Below, in pieces: positions 33,578 to 43,205 of a stretch of 64,000 nt of DNA (position 1 is the stretch's first letter; each line of letters opens with the position of its first letter). The stretch is from CAWHNT01 sp963830775 (lineage in GTDB: Bacteria; Pseudomonadota; Alphaproteobacteria; Geminicoccales; Geminicoccaceae), in contig CAWHNT010000011.1 of assembly GCA_963830775.1 (NCBI GenBank), forward strand, positions 1-64,000, written 5' to 3'. The translations under genes were made by a program, and so were the position numbers. Below the pieces are notes generated by a model. It worked only from the letters and a program-made list of their open reading frames with translations. It was not told where the DNA came from and did not search any database.

Positions 33578-34735
33578 TCCTCCGGAGAAGATCTTGATGC
33601 GCTCTGCTTGAGGCAGGAAGTAACCGAGTTGATCACTTTCGATGATGAAATCCCTTGTCGATGTTAGGTCAACTAGATCGTTAAATGCCGAATGCTTCCT
33701 CGGGGGACCTCCGTCTGGATCGCAGTTGTAAGGAATGCGTGCCAACGGGGAGGCCAAAGCTTCAGTAGCCATACGATGATACCGATCGTCTTCCTTCCAT
33801 TGGCGCTTTACGGCTGCGACGGACCTCATCCAACTCCGGTCGAGGAATGGCGATCGTGGCCGAGTGAACTCCGCATAGCAGGCTATCCCTGATCCAATGA
33901 AGTGGCGGACCCGCTCAGTTGCGTAGAATGTATCCAGTGCTGGCAGGAAGCTGCTGGGGTAAGTGGCGAGGTCCGTCTCGAGCGAATGAAGTACAGACGG
34001 AATCGACGCGAATACCGAGAGGGCATGGTGCCGTGAGTACCTCCTGGCGCGGCTGAGCATCCTTGCAAGGAGGTAGCCGCGCAGACCACTAAGCCCGAGA
34101 CAGCGCAGCACGCGTGATCGGCTTAGCCAGTCGTTGTAATAGGTGCGGGCAAACTCGCCGTTCGATCCAACCAGATGCAACTTACTCTTGTCGTTCAGCT
34201 GTCTGCTGTAGTGCCAGGTGTGCCAATGCTCCACCGTCTTCACGCCCGAAGTAGCATGGGAGATCTCCTCTCCATGCCGAAGATAGTCATCCGGTTTCAG
34301 GACGATGCATTCGATAGGGAGATCCATCAGTTCGGCCGCTAGCGTCGCGATTTTTCGGTCCGACGTGTCAGGTGTCCCGGAGACGAAGAGATGGGGTCTC
34401 AGCCCTTTCCAATGGCAGAGGGCAAGGAGCAGCCGGCTGTCATATCCTCCACTCAGCGAGAGGATCGGCTGATCTTCGCCGGATAGGCAATCCTCGAAAG
34501 CCTGCTTGAGGCTTGCGAAGCTCTCATCAAGTTCATCTTCATCCCACCGCCAGCTCGAGAAGGGCGAGAGCCGGGTTGTGGTGAGCTTGCCATCACGGAA
34601 CTCGAGCCGTGCGTCTGACGGCATTCTATAGATGCGGGGATGCAGAGTGTGCAGGCCTATCGTATGTCCGAGAAGAGCAAGCTGAGCGATCGCGACGTCA
34701 TTCCACTCCCAAGCGAATCCGGCCGCGGCGCACAA
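33578..34735 (-). pseudogene. Asparagine-synthetase-like gene fragment, cut at both ends by IS1595
   Basis: The frame runs from inside copy 2 to copy 1 and holds an Asn-synthase domain: the PPi-loop LSLSGGYDSRLLLAL, then HLFVSGTPDTSDRKI and a C-terminal FTRPRSPFLDRSWMR. Its first residues (LLGHTIGLHTLHPRIYRMP) match the end of the glutaminase domain of class B enzymes, so the N-terminal amidotransferase part is missing. The C-terminus reads into copy 1. Such proteins occur in polysaccharide and lasso-peptide clusters. Lower GC and codon bias than flanking genes point to recent transfer. Confidence 0.75.
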
Positions 34736-35782
34736 GTCAAAGACATTCCTGAGTAGCCCGCATCGTCAGCTGGCGACGAGCTGGTGGTAGGGCAGCGGAG
34801 CGGTCCTGACGGCGCTGTGGACCAGCCTCGGGATCAGGGTGGTGAGCTGAAAGCGGCGGTTGTAGCGCCAGGCGAAGCTGGCGAGATAGCGGCCGGCACG
34901 CTCGGGACTGACGTAACGGTACGTGCCGGTGATCGCTGCCTTGACGTTGCCCAGTGTGGTGTTGACCCACTTGAACGGTGACCATTGGGCAGCCCGTTTG
35001 CCGCTGCCGGTCACGATCGGCGTGTGCTCCAGCCCGGCCTCGGTGGCAGCGGTCCAGCAACACAGGCCGTCGGTGACGAGGCGGCTGCCGGAGGCCAGGT
35101 GCTTGGCCACGAGCTTCCTGATCTCACCCTTGCGGAAGCCCTTGACCGGCAGGAGCTTGATCTTGCGCGGACGGCGATCGTCGGTGGTCGACACCGCCGC
35201 CACGAAAGGCTGCTTGCCGGCGGCACCGCGTCCGCGTTTGCCGGGCCGGTGCCCGCCCAGATAGACGTCGTCCATCTCAACCCGGCCCTCCAGGCGCTTG
35301 CTGTTCTCGCGCCCGGCCATCACCGCCATGATCTTCTGCTTCATAGCCCAGGCGTTGGTCTGCTTGATCCCGAGCCGGCGGCCGAGCTCGACCGAGCTGA
35401 TCCCGTTCTTGGCGGTGGCGATCAGCCACATCGCCAGAAACCACGTCACGAGCGGCAGCTTGGTGGCGTGGAAGATGGTGCCGGCAGTGAGCGACACCTG
35501 GTGCCGGCAGGCCCGGCACTGGATCTTCGGCCGCGTGCTGAGCCACTTGCCCTCGCAGCCGCCGCAGACCGGGCAGACGAAGCCTGATGGCCAGCGCAGC
35601 TTCTCGACCACCGCCCGGCACTGCTCCTCGCTGCCGTACGTCTCGCGGAACTGCGCCTCGCTCAGGCCCCGCACCTGGGACGCCAGCTTTCCCGCCATGT
35701 CGGCCCTCCCGGCAAAACCAAGCCATTGAGCCAATTATGGCAAAGAGGCTGCCTTTCCAGGCTACTCAGGAAGACATTTGAC
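34736..35782 (-). mobile_element. IS1595-family element, copy 2
   Basis: Inverted repeats GTCAAAGACATTCCTGAGTA (left, 34736) and, reverse-complemented from 35782, GTCAAATGTCTTCCTGAGTA. No target duplication is seen, implying that flanks were rearranged after insertion. Together with copy 1 it brackets the asparagine-synthetase fragment. Confidence 0.82.
34766..35734 (-). CDS. IS1595-family transposase (ISXO2-like), copy 2
   Basis: A 322-residue intact transposase with zinc ribbon (CPVCGG...CRAC), HTH (KNGISSVELGRRLGIKQ) and the ISXO2 core with Asp in EMDDVYLGGHR, Asp in LVTDGLCCW and WVNTTLGN. It is opposite in orientation to copy 1 and clearly diverged from it, so the two arrived independently rather than by local duplication. 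Confidence 0.9.
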   Translation of the reverse strand: MAQWLGFAGRADMAGKLASQVRGLSEAQFRETYGSEEQCRAVVEKLRWPSGFVCPVCGGCEGKWLSTRPKIQCRACRHQVSLTAGTIFHATKLPLVTWFLAMWLIATAKNGISSVELGRRLGIKQTNAWAMKQKIMAVMAGRENSKRLEGRVEMDDVYLGGHRPGKRGRGAAGKQPFVAAVSTTDDRRPRKIKLLPVKGFRKGEIRKLVAKHLASGSRLVTDGLCCWTAATEAGLEHTPIVTGSGKRAAQWSPFKWVNTTLGNVKAAITGTYRYVSPERAGRYLASFAWRYNRRFQLTTLIPRLVHSAVRTAPLPYHQLVAS

Positions 35783-35815
35783 CCCTGCAGCAGCAGACCC
35801 TTGCTGGTGACGGTA

Positions 35816-35890
35816 TACTAATCTCCCATGGATATACCTGACATCCCTGCAAGGTCGTAGCCTGTCAGGTATGGTGGTGGGAGATTAGTA
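35816..35890 (-). repeat. Nested inverted repeats forming a long cruciform or hairpin
   Basis: The outer arms TACTAATCTCCCA (35816-35828) and TGGGAGATTAGTA (35878-35890) are perfect. The inner arms ATACCTGACA (35834-35843) and TGTCAGGTAT (35863-35872) are also perfect, leaving a 19-base loop. It is AT-rich compared with surroundings. On the minus strand it follows, and includes the stop of, a small open frame, so it could be a terminator. It may also be a small non-autonomous mobile unit. Confidence 0.65.
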
Positions 35891-36073
35891 ATACCAGGGG
35901 TGAGCGCCGACTGCCGATGATATCGTGTAGCCACCAGACGCGTCATCGGTCCCGATAACGAAATCTCCTCCCGCCTCCTCCGGATGGTGGGGCGACCCGC
36001 TGATGTACCCAGCAAGCAAGCGAGGAGGCGGCGCATCCCTTTGCTGCAGCAGACTGGTGGAAGTGTCTGGCAC
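35885..36073 (-). CDS. Doubtful small ORF (62 aa) ending in an aromatic-rich tail
   Basis: A GTG-started frame reads VPDTSTSLLQQRDAPPPR... and ends ...SSAVGAHPWYY. No ribosome site was found. A TTGACC box at about 36102-36107 with a poor -10 lies upstream. Two readings seem possible: a small peptide gene next to the Asn-synthase-like fragment, or the N-terminal scrap of an amidotransferase domain (GxHPxYY is common there). It lacks the Thr-x-Gly leader/core junction of lasso peptides. Unrecognised. Confidence 0.25.
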   Translation of the reverse strand: MPDTSTSLLQQRDAPPPRLLAGYISGSPHHPEEAGGDFVIGTDDASGGYTISSAVGAHPWYY

Positions 36074-36290
36074 ACTCTAGCCTATGAGACTGCGACGGAA
36101 CGGGATGGTCAAGCAGTGTAAAGCTTGGGCTCTCTCATTAACAAGCTTTCACGTGGCGTAAGCGCAAGATCACTGTCACCTCAGCCGTGCGAAGCGAGCG
36201 GGAACACCGACGCGTGCGTGCGTCCTGGGGGCATCCCCGCCTGCCAGCGAACGGCGCATGCATGGGACGGATGGTCTGCGGAGCGCTCCT
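36074..36290. other. Intergenic region
   Basis: No gene is supported. An AAGCTT...AAGCTT inverted pair lies near 36121-36148. The remainder flanks the 3' end of the minus-strand amidohydrolase operon. Confidence 0.35.
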
Positions 36291-37803
36291 TCACCCAAAC
36301 GCCGGCACCCACCGCTGCATCGGCACCTGCTCCGCCAGTGTCCGCTCGTACATCGCCTGGTAGTACGGCCCCAACTCCTCCGCGTTAGCCCGCGAGCCCG
36401 CCAGGACCTCGTTGTACTCCGCCATCACCTCCCGCACTTCCGCCCTGAGCCTCGCCTCGTCCACCGTCAGAACCTTCCCATGCTCGGCCACGACTCGCCC
36501 CTGGACCATGGTCAGGGCGACGGAGGTGCCGTTCTCGCAGAAGACGAGCTGGCGCTCGAGGTCGTTGAGGGGGGTGAAGGGGATTGTGTCGAGGTCGACG
36601 AGGATGAGGTCGGCTTCGTAGCCGGGGGCGATGCGGCCGATGCGGTCGGAGAGGCGGAGGGAGCGGGCGCCGCCCGTGATGAGGCAGTCGAGGATTTCGG
36701 GGGCGGTGGGCCAGCGGCGCCAGTCGGGGTCGGTGATCTTGTGGATCAGGCCGGCGGTCTTGGCGACGTTCCACATGTTGAGGGTGTCGTCGGTGGAGGC
36801 CTCGTCGGAGCCGAGGCAGATGGGGATGCCGGCTTCGCGGAGGGGGCGGAAGGGCATGACGCCGGAGCCGATCTTCAGGTTGCTGATCGGGTTGTGGGCG
36901 ATGGTGCAGCCGGCGTTGGCCATCAGCGCGATGTCGTCCTGGTCGATCCAGACGGCGTGGATGACCATCTTGCGCTCGTCGAGGCAGCCCAGGTCGTGGA
37001 CGTAGCGGATCAGGGAGCGGCCGCCGTACTTGACCTGGCCCAGGACGCGCTGGAGGCGGGTCTCCAGGATGTGGATGTCGAAGGGGAGGTCGTGCTGGCG
37101 GGCGAGGTCGGTCAGGGCCTCGAGGTAGGAGGGGGTGACGCGCTGGGGGGCGGAGCAGGAGACGGCACAGCGCAGGCGGCCGCCAGCCGCACCGTTCCAG
37201 TCGGCGATGAAGTTGCGGTACGCGGTCAGGAGCTCGGCGTCGCTCTGGAGCGGGGCGCGGCGCATGGCGGCGCGGACGTGCGGCGGGAGGATGTCCTCGA
37301 GGAAGGGGTATTTCTCGTATTCGACCACGTTGGGCTGGTCGAGGGTGACGGTGGCCCGCATGCCGGCGTTGCTGTAGGCGGTCATCACGGCCGCCACCGT
37401 CTCGCGGGTCGGGACGGGGATGAAGAAGGCGTCGTCGTGGACGGACGGTCACGCCGATCTTCAGCATCTCGACGGCACCTAGGAGGGTGCGGAGGTAATA
37501 GAGGCGAGCGCTCTCGGGGACCGTCATCAGCGGCGGGACCTCGTAGAGCATGAAGAGCTCCAGAGGCTGGTCGACCACGGCCCCCTTCATCAGGTTGCCC
37601 GGCGAGTGCAGGTGGCCGTTGATCAGGCCGGGCATCAGGAGATGGCCGGTGGCGTCGACGATGCGGGTGTCCTGGTCGGGCGGGACCAGGTCCGGGCCCA
37701 TGGCGGCGATCAGCGGGCCCTCGACCAGCACGTCGGTGCGGGCGATCTCGCGCGCGGCGGGGTCCATGGTGAGCACGCGGGCATTGCGGAACAGCACGGA
37801 CAT
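36291..37803 (-). CDS. Amidohydrolase (cytosine/SAH-deaminase-like), single-base frameshift
   Basis: A metal-dependent deaminase or hydrolase of about 503 residues. Metal site His-x-His is in GLINGHLHSPGNLMKG, a later His in VIHAVWIDQDD, HNP in TIAHNPISNLKIGSG, and the catalytic Asp in CLGSDEASTDD. An extra G near 37446 splits the frame; removing it restores IGVTSVHDDAFFIP and gives exactly 504 codons. It is the last gene of an ABC-transporter operon (19 bases after the permease), so it probably deaminates or dechlorinates an imported nitrogen heterocycle. Confidence 0.87.
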
Positions 37804-37821
37804 GATGCCTCTCTTTTTTGC

Positions 37822-38665
37822 TTATGTGACGCCTGCGGCTGCCAGCCGCGTGCGGGGATCGAGCGCGTCGCGCAGGCCGTCGCCCAGGAGGTTGCAGGCG
37901 ACGACGAGGAGGGTGATGGCGAGGCCGGGCAGGGCCGCCACGTGGGGGGCGGTGAAGATGACGGAGCGGCCTTCGCTCACCATGATGCCCCATTCGGCAA
38001 GCGGCGGCTGGACGCCCAGGCCCAGGAAGCTCAGGCCGGCGGCGGTGATGATGATCGAGCCCGTGACCGTGCTGGCATAGACGATGGCCGCGGGCAGGAC
38101 GTTGGGGAGGATCTCGACGAAGAGGATGGTGAGGACGGGCGTGCCGGTGGCGCGCAGCGCCTCGACGTAGCCCAGGTCCTTCTGCTCGAGTGCCGCCTGC
38201 CAGACGATGCGGACATTGTAGGGGAGGAGGACGATGACCAGCGACAGGGTCATGTTGACGAGGCCGGGGCCGAGATAGGCGGCGACCATGATGGCGAGCA
38301 GCGCCATCGGGAAGGCGAAGAGCACGTCCATGCAGCGCAGCACGACCGCACCCAGCGTGGGGTTCCAGGCGGCGGCGAGGCCCAGCGGGATGGCCAGGAC
38401 CGCACCGGCGGCGACGGGGACGAGGCCCGAGAGCAGCGAGAGGCGGGCACCCCACAAGATGCGGGAGAGGATGTCGCGGCCCTGATGGTCGAGGCCCAGG
38501 ATGATGGCCCTCGGTGCCCGGGGGCCGGAGGCGGAGCGAGGGCTCGGCCCAGTCGGGCGGGTAGGGGGCGATCCAGGGGGCCGAAGCCGCAGCAAGCAGG
38601 ATCAGCAGCAGAAGGATGGCGCCGAAGCGGGCGGTGGGGTCGCGGAGTGCGGCTCCGAGGCTCAT
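37822..38665 (-). CDS. ABC transporter permease (DppC/OppC type), single-base frameshift
   Basis: About 280 residues with one N-terminal helix, a short cytoplasmic loop (GLDHQGRDILSR is the DppC signature) and five further helices. The permease motif EALRATGTPVLTILFVEILPN contains the EAA loop. An extra C near 38505 breaks the frame; with it removed the length is exactly 281 codons. ATG 38665 overlaps the stop of the partner permease by four bases. Confidence 0.88.
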
Positions 38666-39612
38666 CGGGCCCTCCGCCGCGGGTCGAGGGCGAAGGCGGC
38701 GAGGTCGGCCACCAGGTTGCCGGCGACGAAGACGAAGGCCACGGCCAGGACGCAGCCCTGGATCACCGGGATGTCGCGGGCGATGATCGCCTGGTAGAGC
38801 TGGAGGCCGATGCCCGGCCAGTTGAAGACGATCTCGCTGAAGATGGCGCTGCCGAAGAGATAGCCGATCTGCAGGCCGGCGATGGTGGCGAAGGTGGGCA
38901 GCGCGTTGGGCACGGCCTCGGCCCAGACGGTGCGGCGGGCGGTCGAGCCGCGGGCACGGGCGGCAAGCGCGTAAGGCTGGGCCAGCTGGTCGATCAGGGT
39001 GCCGCGGGTCACGCGGGCGACGACGGCCAGCGACGAGGCGGCCGTGGTGATGGCGGGCAAGGCGAGATGGGCCAGGAGGTCGGGCAGGCCGCCGGGGCGG
39101 GCCATGTCGTACATGCCGGAGATCGGGAAGAGGCGGAGCTGCAGGCCCAGGCCGTAGAGGAGGATCAGGCCCAGCCAGAAGGGCGGCATGCTGGCCAGGA
39201 CCAGCGTGACGCCGGTGACGGTGCGGTCGGCGATGCGGCGGTGGCCGGCGGCTGCAATGACGCCAAGGAGCAGGCCCAGGGCGATGACGATGAGGAGGCT
39301 GGCGCCCATCAGGATCAGCGAGTTGCCGATCTTGTCCAGGACCACGGTCGTGACCGGGTAGCCCAGCGCCAGCGAGCGGCCGAGATCGCCCTGGAAGAGG
39401 TTGCCGAGCCAGATGCCGTACTGGACGAGCAGAGGCCGATCGAGGCCGAGGGCGGCGCGCAGGGCCTGGACCCGCTCCTCGGTGGCGGAGAAGCCCAGGA
39501 TCGTGCGCGCCACGTCGCCGGGCACCAGCTGGATCGCCGCGAACACGACGAAGCTCACACCCAGCAGCACCGGCAGGGTGTGAAGAAGGCGGCGAAGGAG
39601 GAGCTGGAGCAC
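38662..39612 (-). CDS. ABC transporter permease (DppB/OppB type)
   Basis: A 316-residue permease with six helices, the family N-terminus LLRRLLHTLPVLLGVSFVVF, the periplasmic LGLDRPLLVQYGIWLGNL segment and the EAA loop near YALAARARGSTARRTVWAEAVPN. It starts about 20 bases after the binding-protein stop and is coupled to the next permease by an ATGA overlap. Confidence 0.92.
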   Translation of the reverse strand: MLQLLLRRLLHTLPVLLGVSFVVFAAIQLVPGDVARTILGFSATEERVQALRAALGLDRPLLVQYGIWLGNLFQGDLGRSLALGYPVTTVVLDKIGNSLILMGASLLIVIALGLLLGVIAAAGHRRIADRTVTGVTLVLASMPPFWLGLILLYGLGLQLRLFPISGMYDMARPGGLPDLLAHLALPAITTAASSLAVVARVTRGTLIDQLAQPYALAARARGSTARRTVWAEAVPNALPTFATIAGLQIGYLFGSAIFSEIVFNWPGIGLQLYQAIIARDIPVIQGCVLAVAFVFVAGNLVADLAAFALDPRRRAR

Positions 39613-39632
39613 GGCGCCGGGCCCGGGGTCGC

Positions 39633-41243
39633 CTACTCCTTGTAGACCGAGGTGTAGTCGGCCCAGTGCTGCGGGGCGAGGACGAAGCCCTTCACGTCGG
39701 GCCGCATCGCGTAGACCTGGAGCGGCGTGTAGTAGGGGATGAAGGCCGCATCCGCGGTCACCGCATCGCGGATCTCGTGCAGCCTGCCGATCATGGTCGC
39801 CTCATCGGGGGCGCTCCTCGCCGCCGACAGCAGCTCGTCGATCTTCGGGTTGTCGTAGTAGCCGGAGTTGAAGCCCACCGGCGGCTGGGCTGCCTTGGCG
39901 GCCACGAGGTCGAGCCAGAAGAACGAGGTCTCGCCCCAGGACACCGACATGCAGCAGGTACCCTCGCGAATCCCCTTCGCCATCATGTCCCAGTAGGTGC
40001 CGTTGTCGAACAGCTCGATCGTGGCCTTGATCCCGACCCGGGCGAAATCGCGCTGGATCCACTCGGCATCGGCCTTGGTGTTGACGTCGCCGCCGCCGCC
40101 CATGGTCCAGTCGAGCCGGGTGGTGAACCCGTCCGGGTAGCCGGCCTCGGCCAGGAGCTTCTTCGCCCCCTCGGGATCGTAAGGGTAGTCGCGATAGTCC
40201 GCGGTCCAGCCGGGACCGCCGAAGTTCAGGATGCCGTAGGCGGGCTGGGCCATGCCGCGGCGCAGGTACTTGGCCATGCCGTCGCGGTCGATCGCCATCG
40301 CCATCGCCCGGCGCACGCGCACGTCCTGGAGCGGCTTCTCCTTGAAGTTCAGCCACATCAGATAGAGCGTCGAGACCGGGCCCTTGACCAGGGTCATGCC
40401 CTGGGCCTCGAGGTACTCGGTGGAATCGGGCGAGGGCGTGCTGATCATGTCGAGCTCGCCCGTGAGCAGGCCAAGCTCGCGGGTCGCGACCTCGGGGATG
40501 CCGCGGACGATCAGGCGCTCGATCTTGGGCTTGCGCTTGGGGTCCCAGTAGCCGTCGTTGCGCTCGAGCACGGTGCGCTCGCCGACCACGCGCTCGACCA
40601 TCTTGAAGGGGCCGGTGCCGACGGGCTGGGTGGCGATGCCGTCATTGCCGCCCTTCTCGATCGCGGCCGGGCTGATCATCCGCGCCGAGCCCGAGCCGCC
40701 GGCAGCCAGGCGGCGCAGGAACTCGGGATTGGGCTGCTTCAGCGCGATCTTGAAGGTGTAGTCGTCGACGACGTCATAGCTGTCGAGGTCCTGCCAGACC
40801 CAGCGCAGCATGCCGACCGCACCCGCCTGATGGTACTTGAAGGCGGGGTCGAGCATCCGGTCCAGGTTGAACTTGGCGGCAGCGGCGTTCCAGGGCGCAC
40901 CGTCGGTGAAGGTGACACCCTGGCGGAGCTTGAAGGTGTAGACCTTGCCGTCCGGGCTCACCTCCCAGCTCTCGGCCAGGGCCGGGACGATGGGCGGGAT
41001 CGAGACGCCCTGGGCCAGCAGGTCCTCGGCCACGAAGCTCTCGTAGATGTGCGAGAGCACCTTGAAGGTGTTCCAGGTGCCGGAGATGTGGGGATCAAGG
41101 CGGGCGAGATCGGCCTCGACGCCGACGACGATCGTATCCTTGTCGGCGGCAAGGGCCGGTCCTCCCCAGCCGGCGGCGGTGAGGCCGAGCGCCAGCGCGC
41201 TCGCCGCCAGGACCCTGCGCCGGGACGGCTTGTTGCTCGTCAT
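39633..41243 (-). CDS. ABC transporter substrate-binding protein, family 5 (peptide/nickel type)
   Basis: A 536-residue protein with a Tat-like signal (KPSRRRVLAASALALG; cleavage after ALA near residue 32) and the SBP family 5 fold: LDPHISGTWNTFKVLSHIYE, AESWEVSPDGKVYTFKLRQG and the C-terminal YTSVYKE. Such proteins bind peptides, opines, or other nitrogen compounds. The start ATG overlaps the ATPase stop by four bases, so the whole operon is translationally coupled. Confidence 0.92.
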   Translation of the reverse strand: MTSNKPSRRRVLAASALALGLTAAGWGGPALAADKDTIVVGVEADLARLDPHISGTWNTFKVLSHIYESFVAEDLLAQGVSIPPIVPALAESWEVSPDGKVYTFKLRQGVTFTDGAPWNAAAAKFNLDRMLDPAFKYHQAGAVGMLRWVWQDLDSYDVVDDYTFKIALKQPNPEFLRRLAAGGSGSARMISPAAIEKGGNDGIATQPVGTGPFKMVERVVGERTVLERNDGYWDPKRKPKIERLIVRGIPEVATRELGLLTGELDMISTPSPDSTEYLEAQGMTLVKGPVSTLYLMWLNFKEKPLQDVRVRRAMAMAIDRDGMAKYLRRGMAQPAYGILNFGGPGWTADYRDYPYDPEGAKKLLAEAGYPDGFTTRLDWTMGGGGDVNTKADAEWIQRDFARVGIKATIELFDNGTYWDMMAKGIREGTCCMSVSWGETSFFWLDLVAAKAAQPPVGFNSGYYDNPKIDELLSAARSAPDEATMIGRLHEIRDAVTADAAFIPYYTPLQVYAMRPDVKGFVLAPQHWADYTSVYKE

Positions 41244-43004
41244 CGTATGGTCACTCCCTCACTCTCCAGTGCCACGAACGAAGGCTCCGGGCCGGGCTCC
41301 CCGCCGTCGAGCTCGCGCTCGAGGAGGGCCCAGTCCGGCGGTGCCGCAAGGCCGAGCACGCCGGCCTTGAGCCGGCGCGTGTAGGGATGCTGAGGGCTCT
41401 GCCAGAGCGGGCCGGGCCGGCCGCGCTCAATAATCCGGCCACGATACATCACCACGACCTGCTGCGCCATATACGGCAGCAGGCGCAGGTCGTGGGTGAT
41501 GAAGAGATAGGTGAGGCGAAGTCGTGCCTGGAGCTCCAGCAGCAAATCCAGGATTTGGGCCTGTACCGACACGTCCAGCGCCGAGACCGGCTCGTCGAGG
41601 ACCAGGAAGCGCGGCTCCAGCGCCAAAGCGCGGGCGATCGCCACCCGCTGGCACTGGCCGCCGGAGAGCTCGTTCGGGTACCGGTTGGCGAAGGCAGGGC
41701 CCAGCGTGACCAGATCCAGCAGCTCCTCGACCCGTTTACGCGCGGTGCCGCCCCTTACTCCGTAGTTCGCCAACGGCCGGGCGAGGTTCTGGGCGATGGT
41801 CCGCTTGGGGTTGAGGGCCAGCATCGGATCCTGGAAGACGAGCTGCATCTGGCGGCGCAGCGCTCGCAGCTCGTTGCGCTGGAGAGCCAGGACGTCGCGG
41901 CCGGCCAGGGAGACCGTGCCGCCGTCGGCCTCGATCAGGCGCAGCACGAGGCGGCCCAGCGTGGACTTGCCGGAACCGGATTTGCCGACACAGGCGAGCG
42001 TGGTGCCCTCGTCGATCGTGAAGCTCACGCGATCGACGGCCAAGTGGCCCGGGTCGCGGCTGAACCAGCCGCCTTCGCGAAAGCGCTTGGTGAGGCCCTG
42101 GACCTCGAGCAGCGGCACCGGCACGGCCGGGCTTTCCCGGCCGGCGGCGTGCGCGGTGTCGGGCATCGCCGCGATCAGGGCCTGGGTATAGGGGTGCTTG
42201 GGGGCGTCCAGGACCCGGTCCGCGGGTCCCTTCTCCTGGATGCGGCCATGCCGGAGCACCACGACCGAGTGGGCGAGTGCCCGGACCAGCGCCAGATCGT
42301 GGGTGACGAGCAGGATCGCGAGGTCGCGCTGCCGGTTGAGCCGGCGCAGCAGGAGCAGGATCTGCGCCTGGACCGCCACGTCCAGCATGGTGGTGGGCTC
42401 GTCGGCGATCAGCAGCTCGGGCTCGCCCGCGAGGGCCAGGGCCAGGCAGACGCGCTGGCACATGCCGCCCGAAAGCTGGTGCGGGAAGGAGGCGAGGACG
42501 CTCCGGGTCTCGGGGAAGCCGACCTCGCCCAGGAGTGCCGTGGCACGGGCGAGCCGTGCGGCAGCCCCCAGGGCGGGCTGGTGCCGGCGCAGCGTGGCCA
42601 GGAGCTGGGCACCGACCCGGAAGGCGGGGTTGAGGGCTGCGCGCGGCTGCTGCTGGACCATGGCGATCCGGCGGCCGCGGATCGTCGCCAGCTCGCGCTC
42701 GCTCAGAGCTCAGGAGCTCGCGGCCGTCGAGGCGAACGGAGCCTGCTGTCAGCCGGCCGGGATAGGGCAGGAGCTTCAGGATCGAGAGGGCGGTGACGCT
42801 CTTGCCGGAGCCGCTCTCGCCGACCAGGGCCAGGATCTCGCCCCGGCGGATGGCGAAGCCGACGTCCTGGACGGCAAGCAAGCCGGGAAAGCCCACTGTC
42901 AGGCCGCTCACCTCGAGCAGCGCCGGGGCAGCTTCCTCTCTGGCGTCGGGACGACTCGGCGTGATCACCACATCCGAGCCGCTCAGGGATGGGCTCACGC
43001 TCAT
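41240..43004 (-). CDS. ABC transporter ATP-binding protein, tandem DppD-DppF fusion, frameshift
   Basis: About 587 residues with two complete nucleotide-binding domains. Walker A motifs are GESGSGKS (N-half) and GKSGSGKS (C-half), signature motifs LSGGMCQRV and LSGGQCQRV, and Walker B ELLIADEPTT and FLVLDEPVS. An extra T near 42708 breaks the N-half; deletion restores ELLSLSERELATIRG and exactly 588 codons. ATG 43004 (MSVSPSL) is the likely start. It is the first gene of the operon and energises the two permeases. Confidence 0.9.
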
Positions 43005-43205
43005 CACCGGACCGCTGGAGTGGCACGCCAACCGAATGAAACCCCGCCGTACCGGCCGGGCCGCGCTGTACGATATCTAACCAATAAGCGTGCCAGAGCC
43101 GCTGTGCAACGGGGCCTGTTTCCGGCTCCTGGCCAGGAGGCCTGCACCTGCCTAATCATCCGGCGCGCTGCTCGCCGGGCAGGCAGCGGCTGTCGGGAGG
43201 GCATC

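Noticed and set aside
35885..36073. Lasso-peptide precursor next to an asparagine-synthetase-like cyclase
   Set aside because: No Thr-x-Gly/core junction, no Asp or Glu at ring position 7-9 after a plausible cleavage site, no B-type protease or RRE gene, and IS elements separate the parts.
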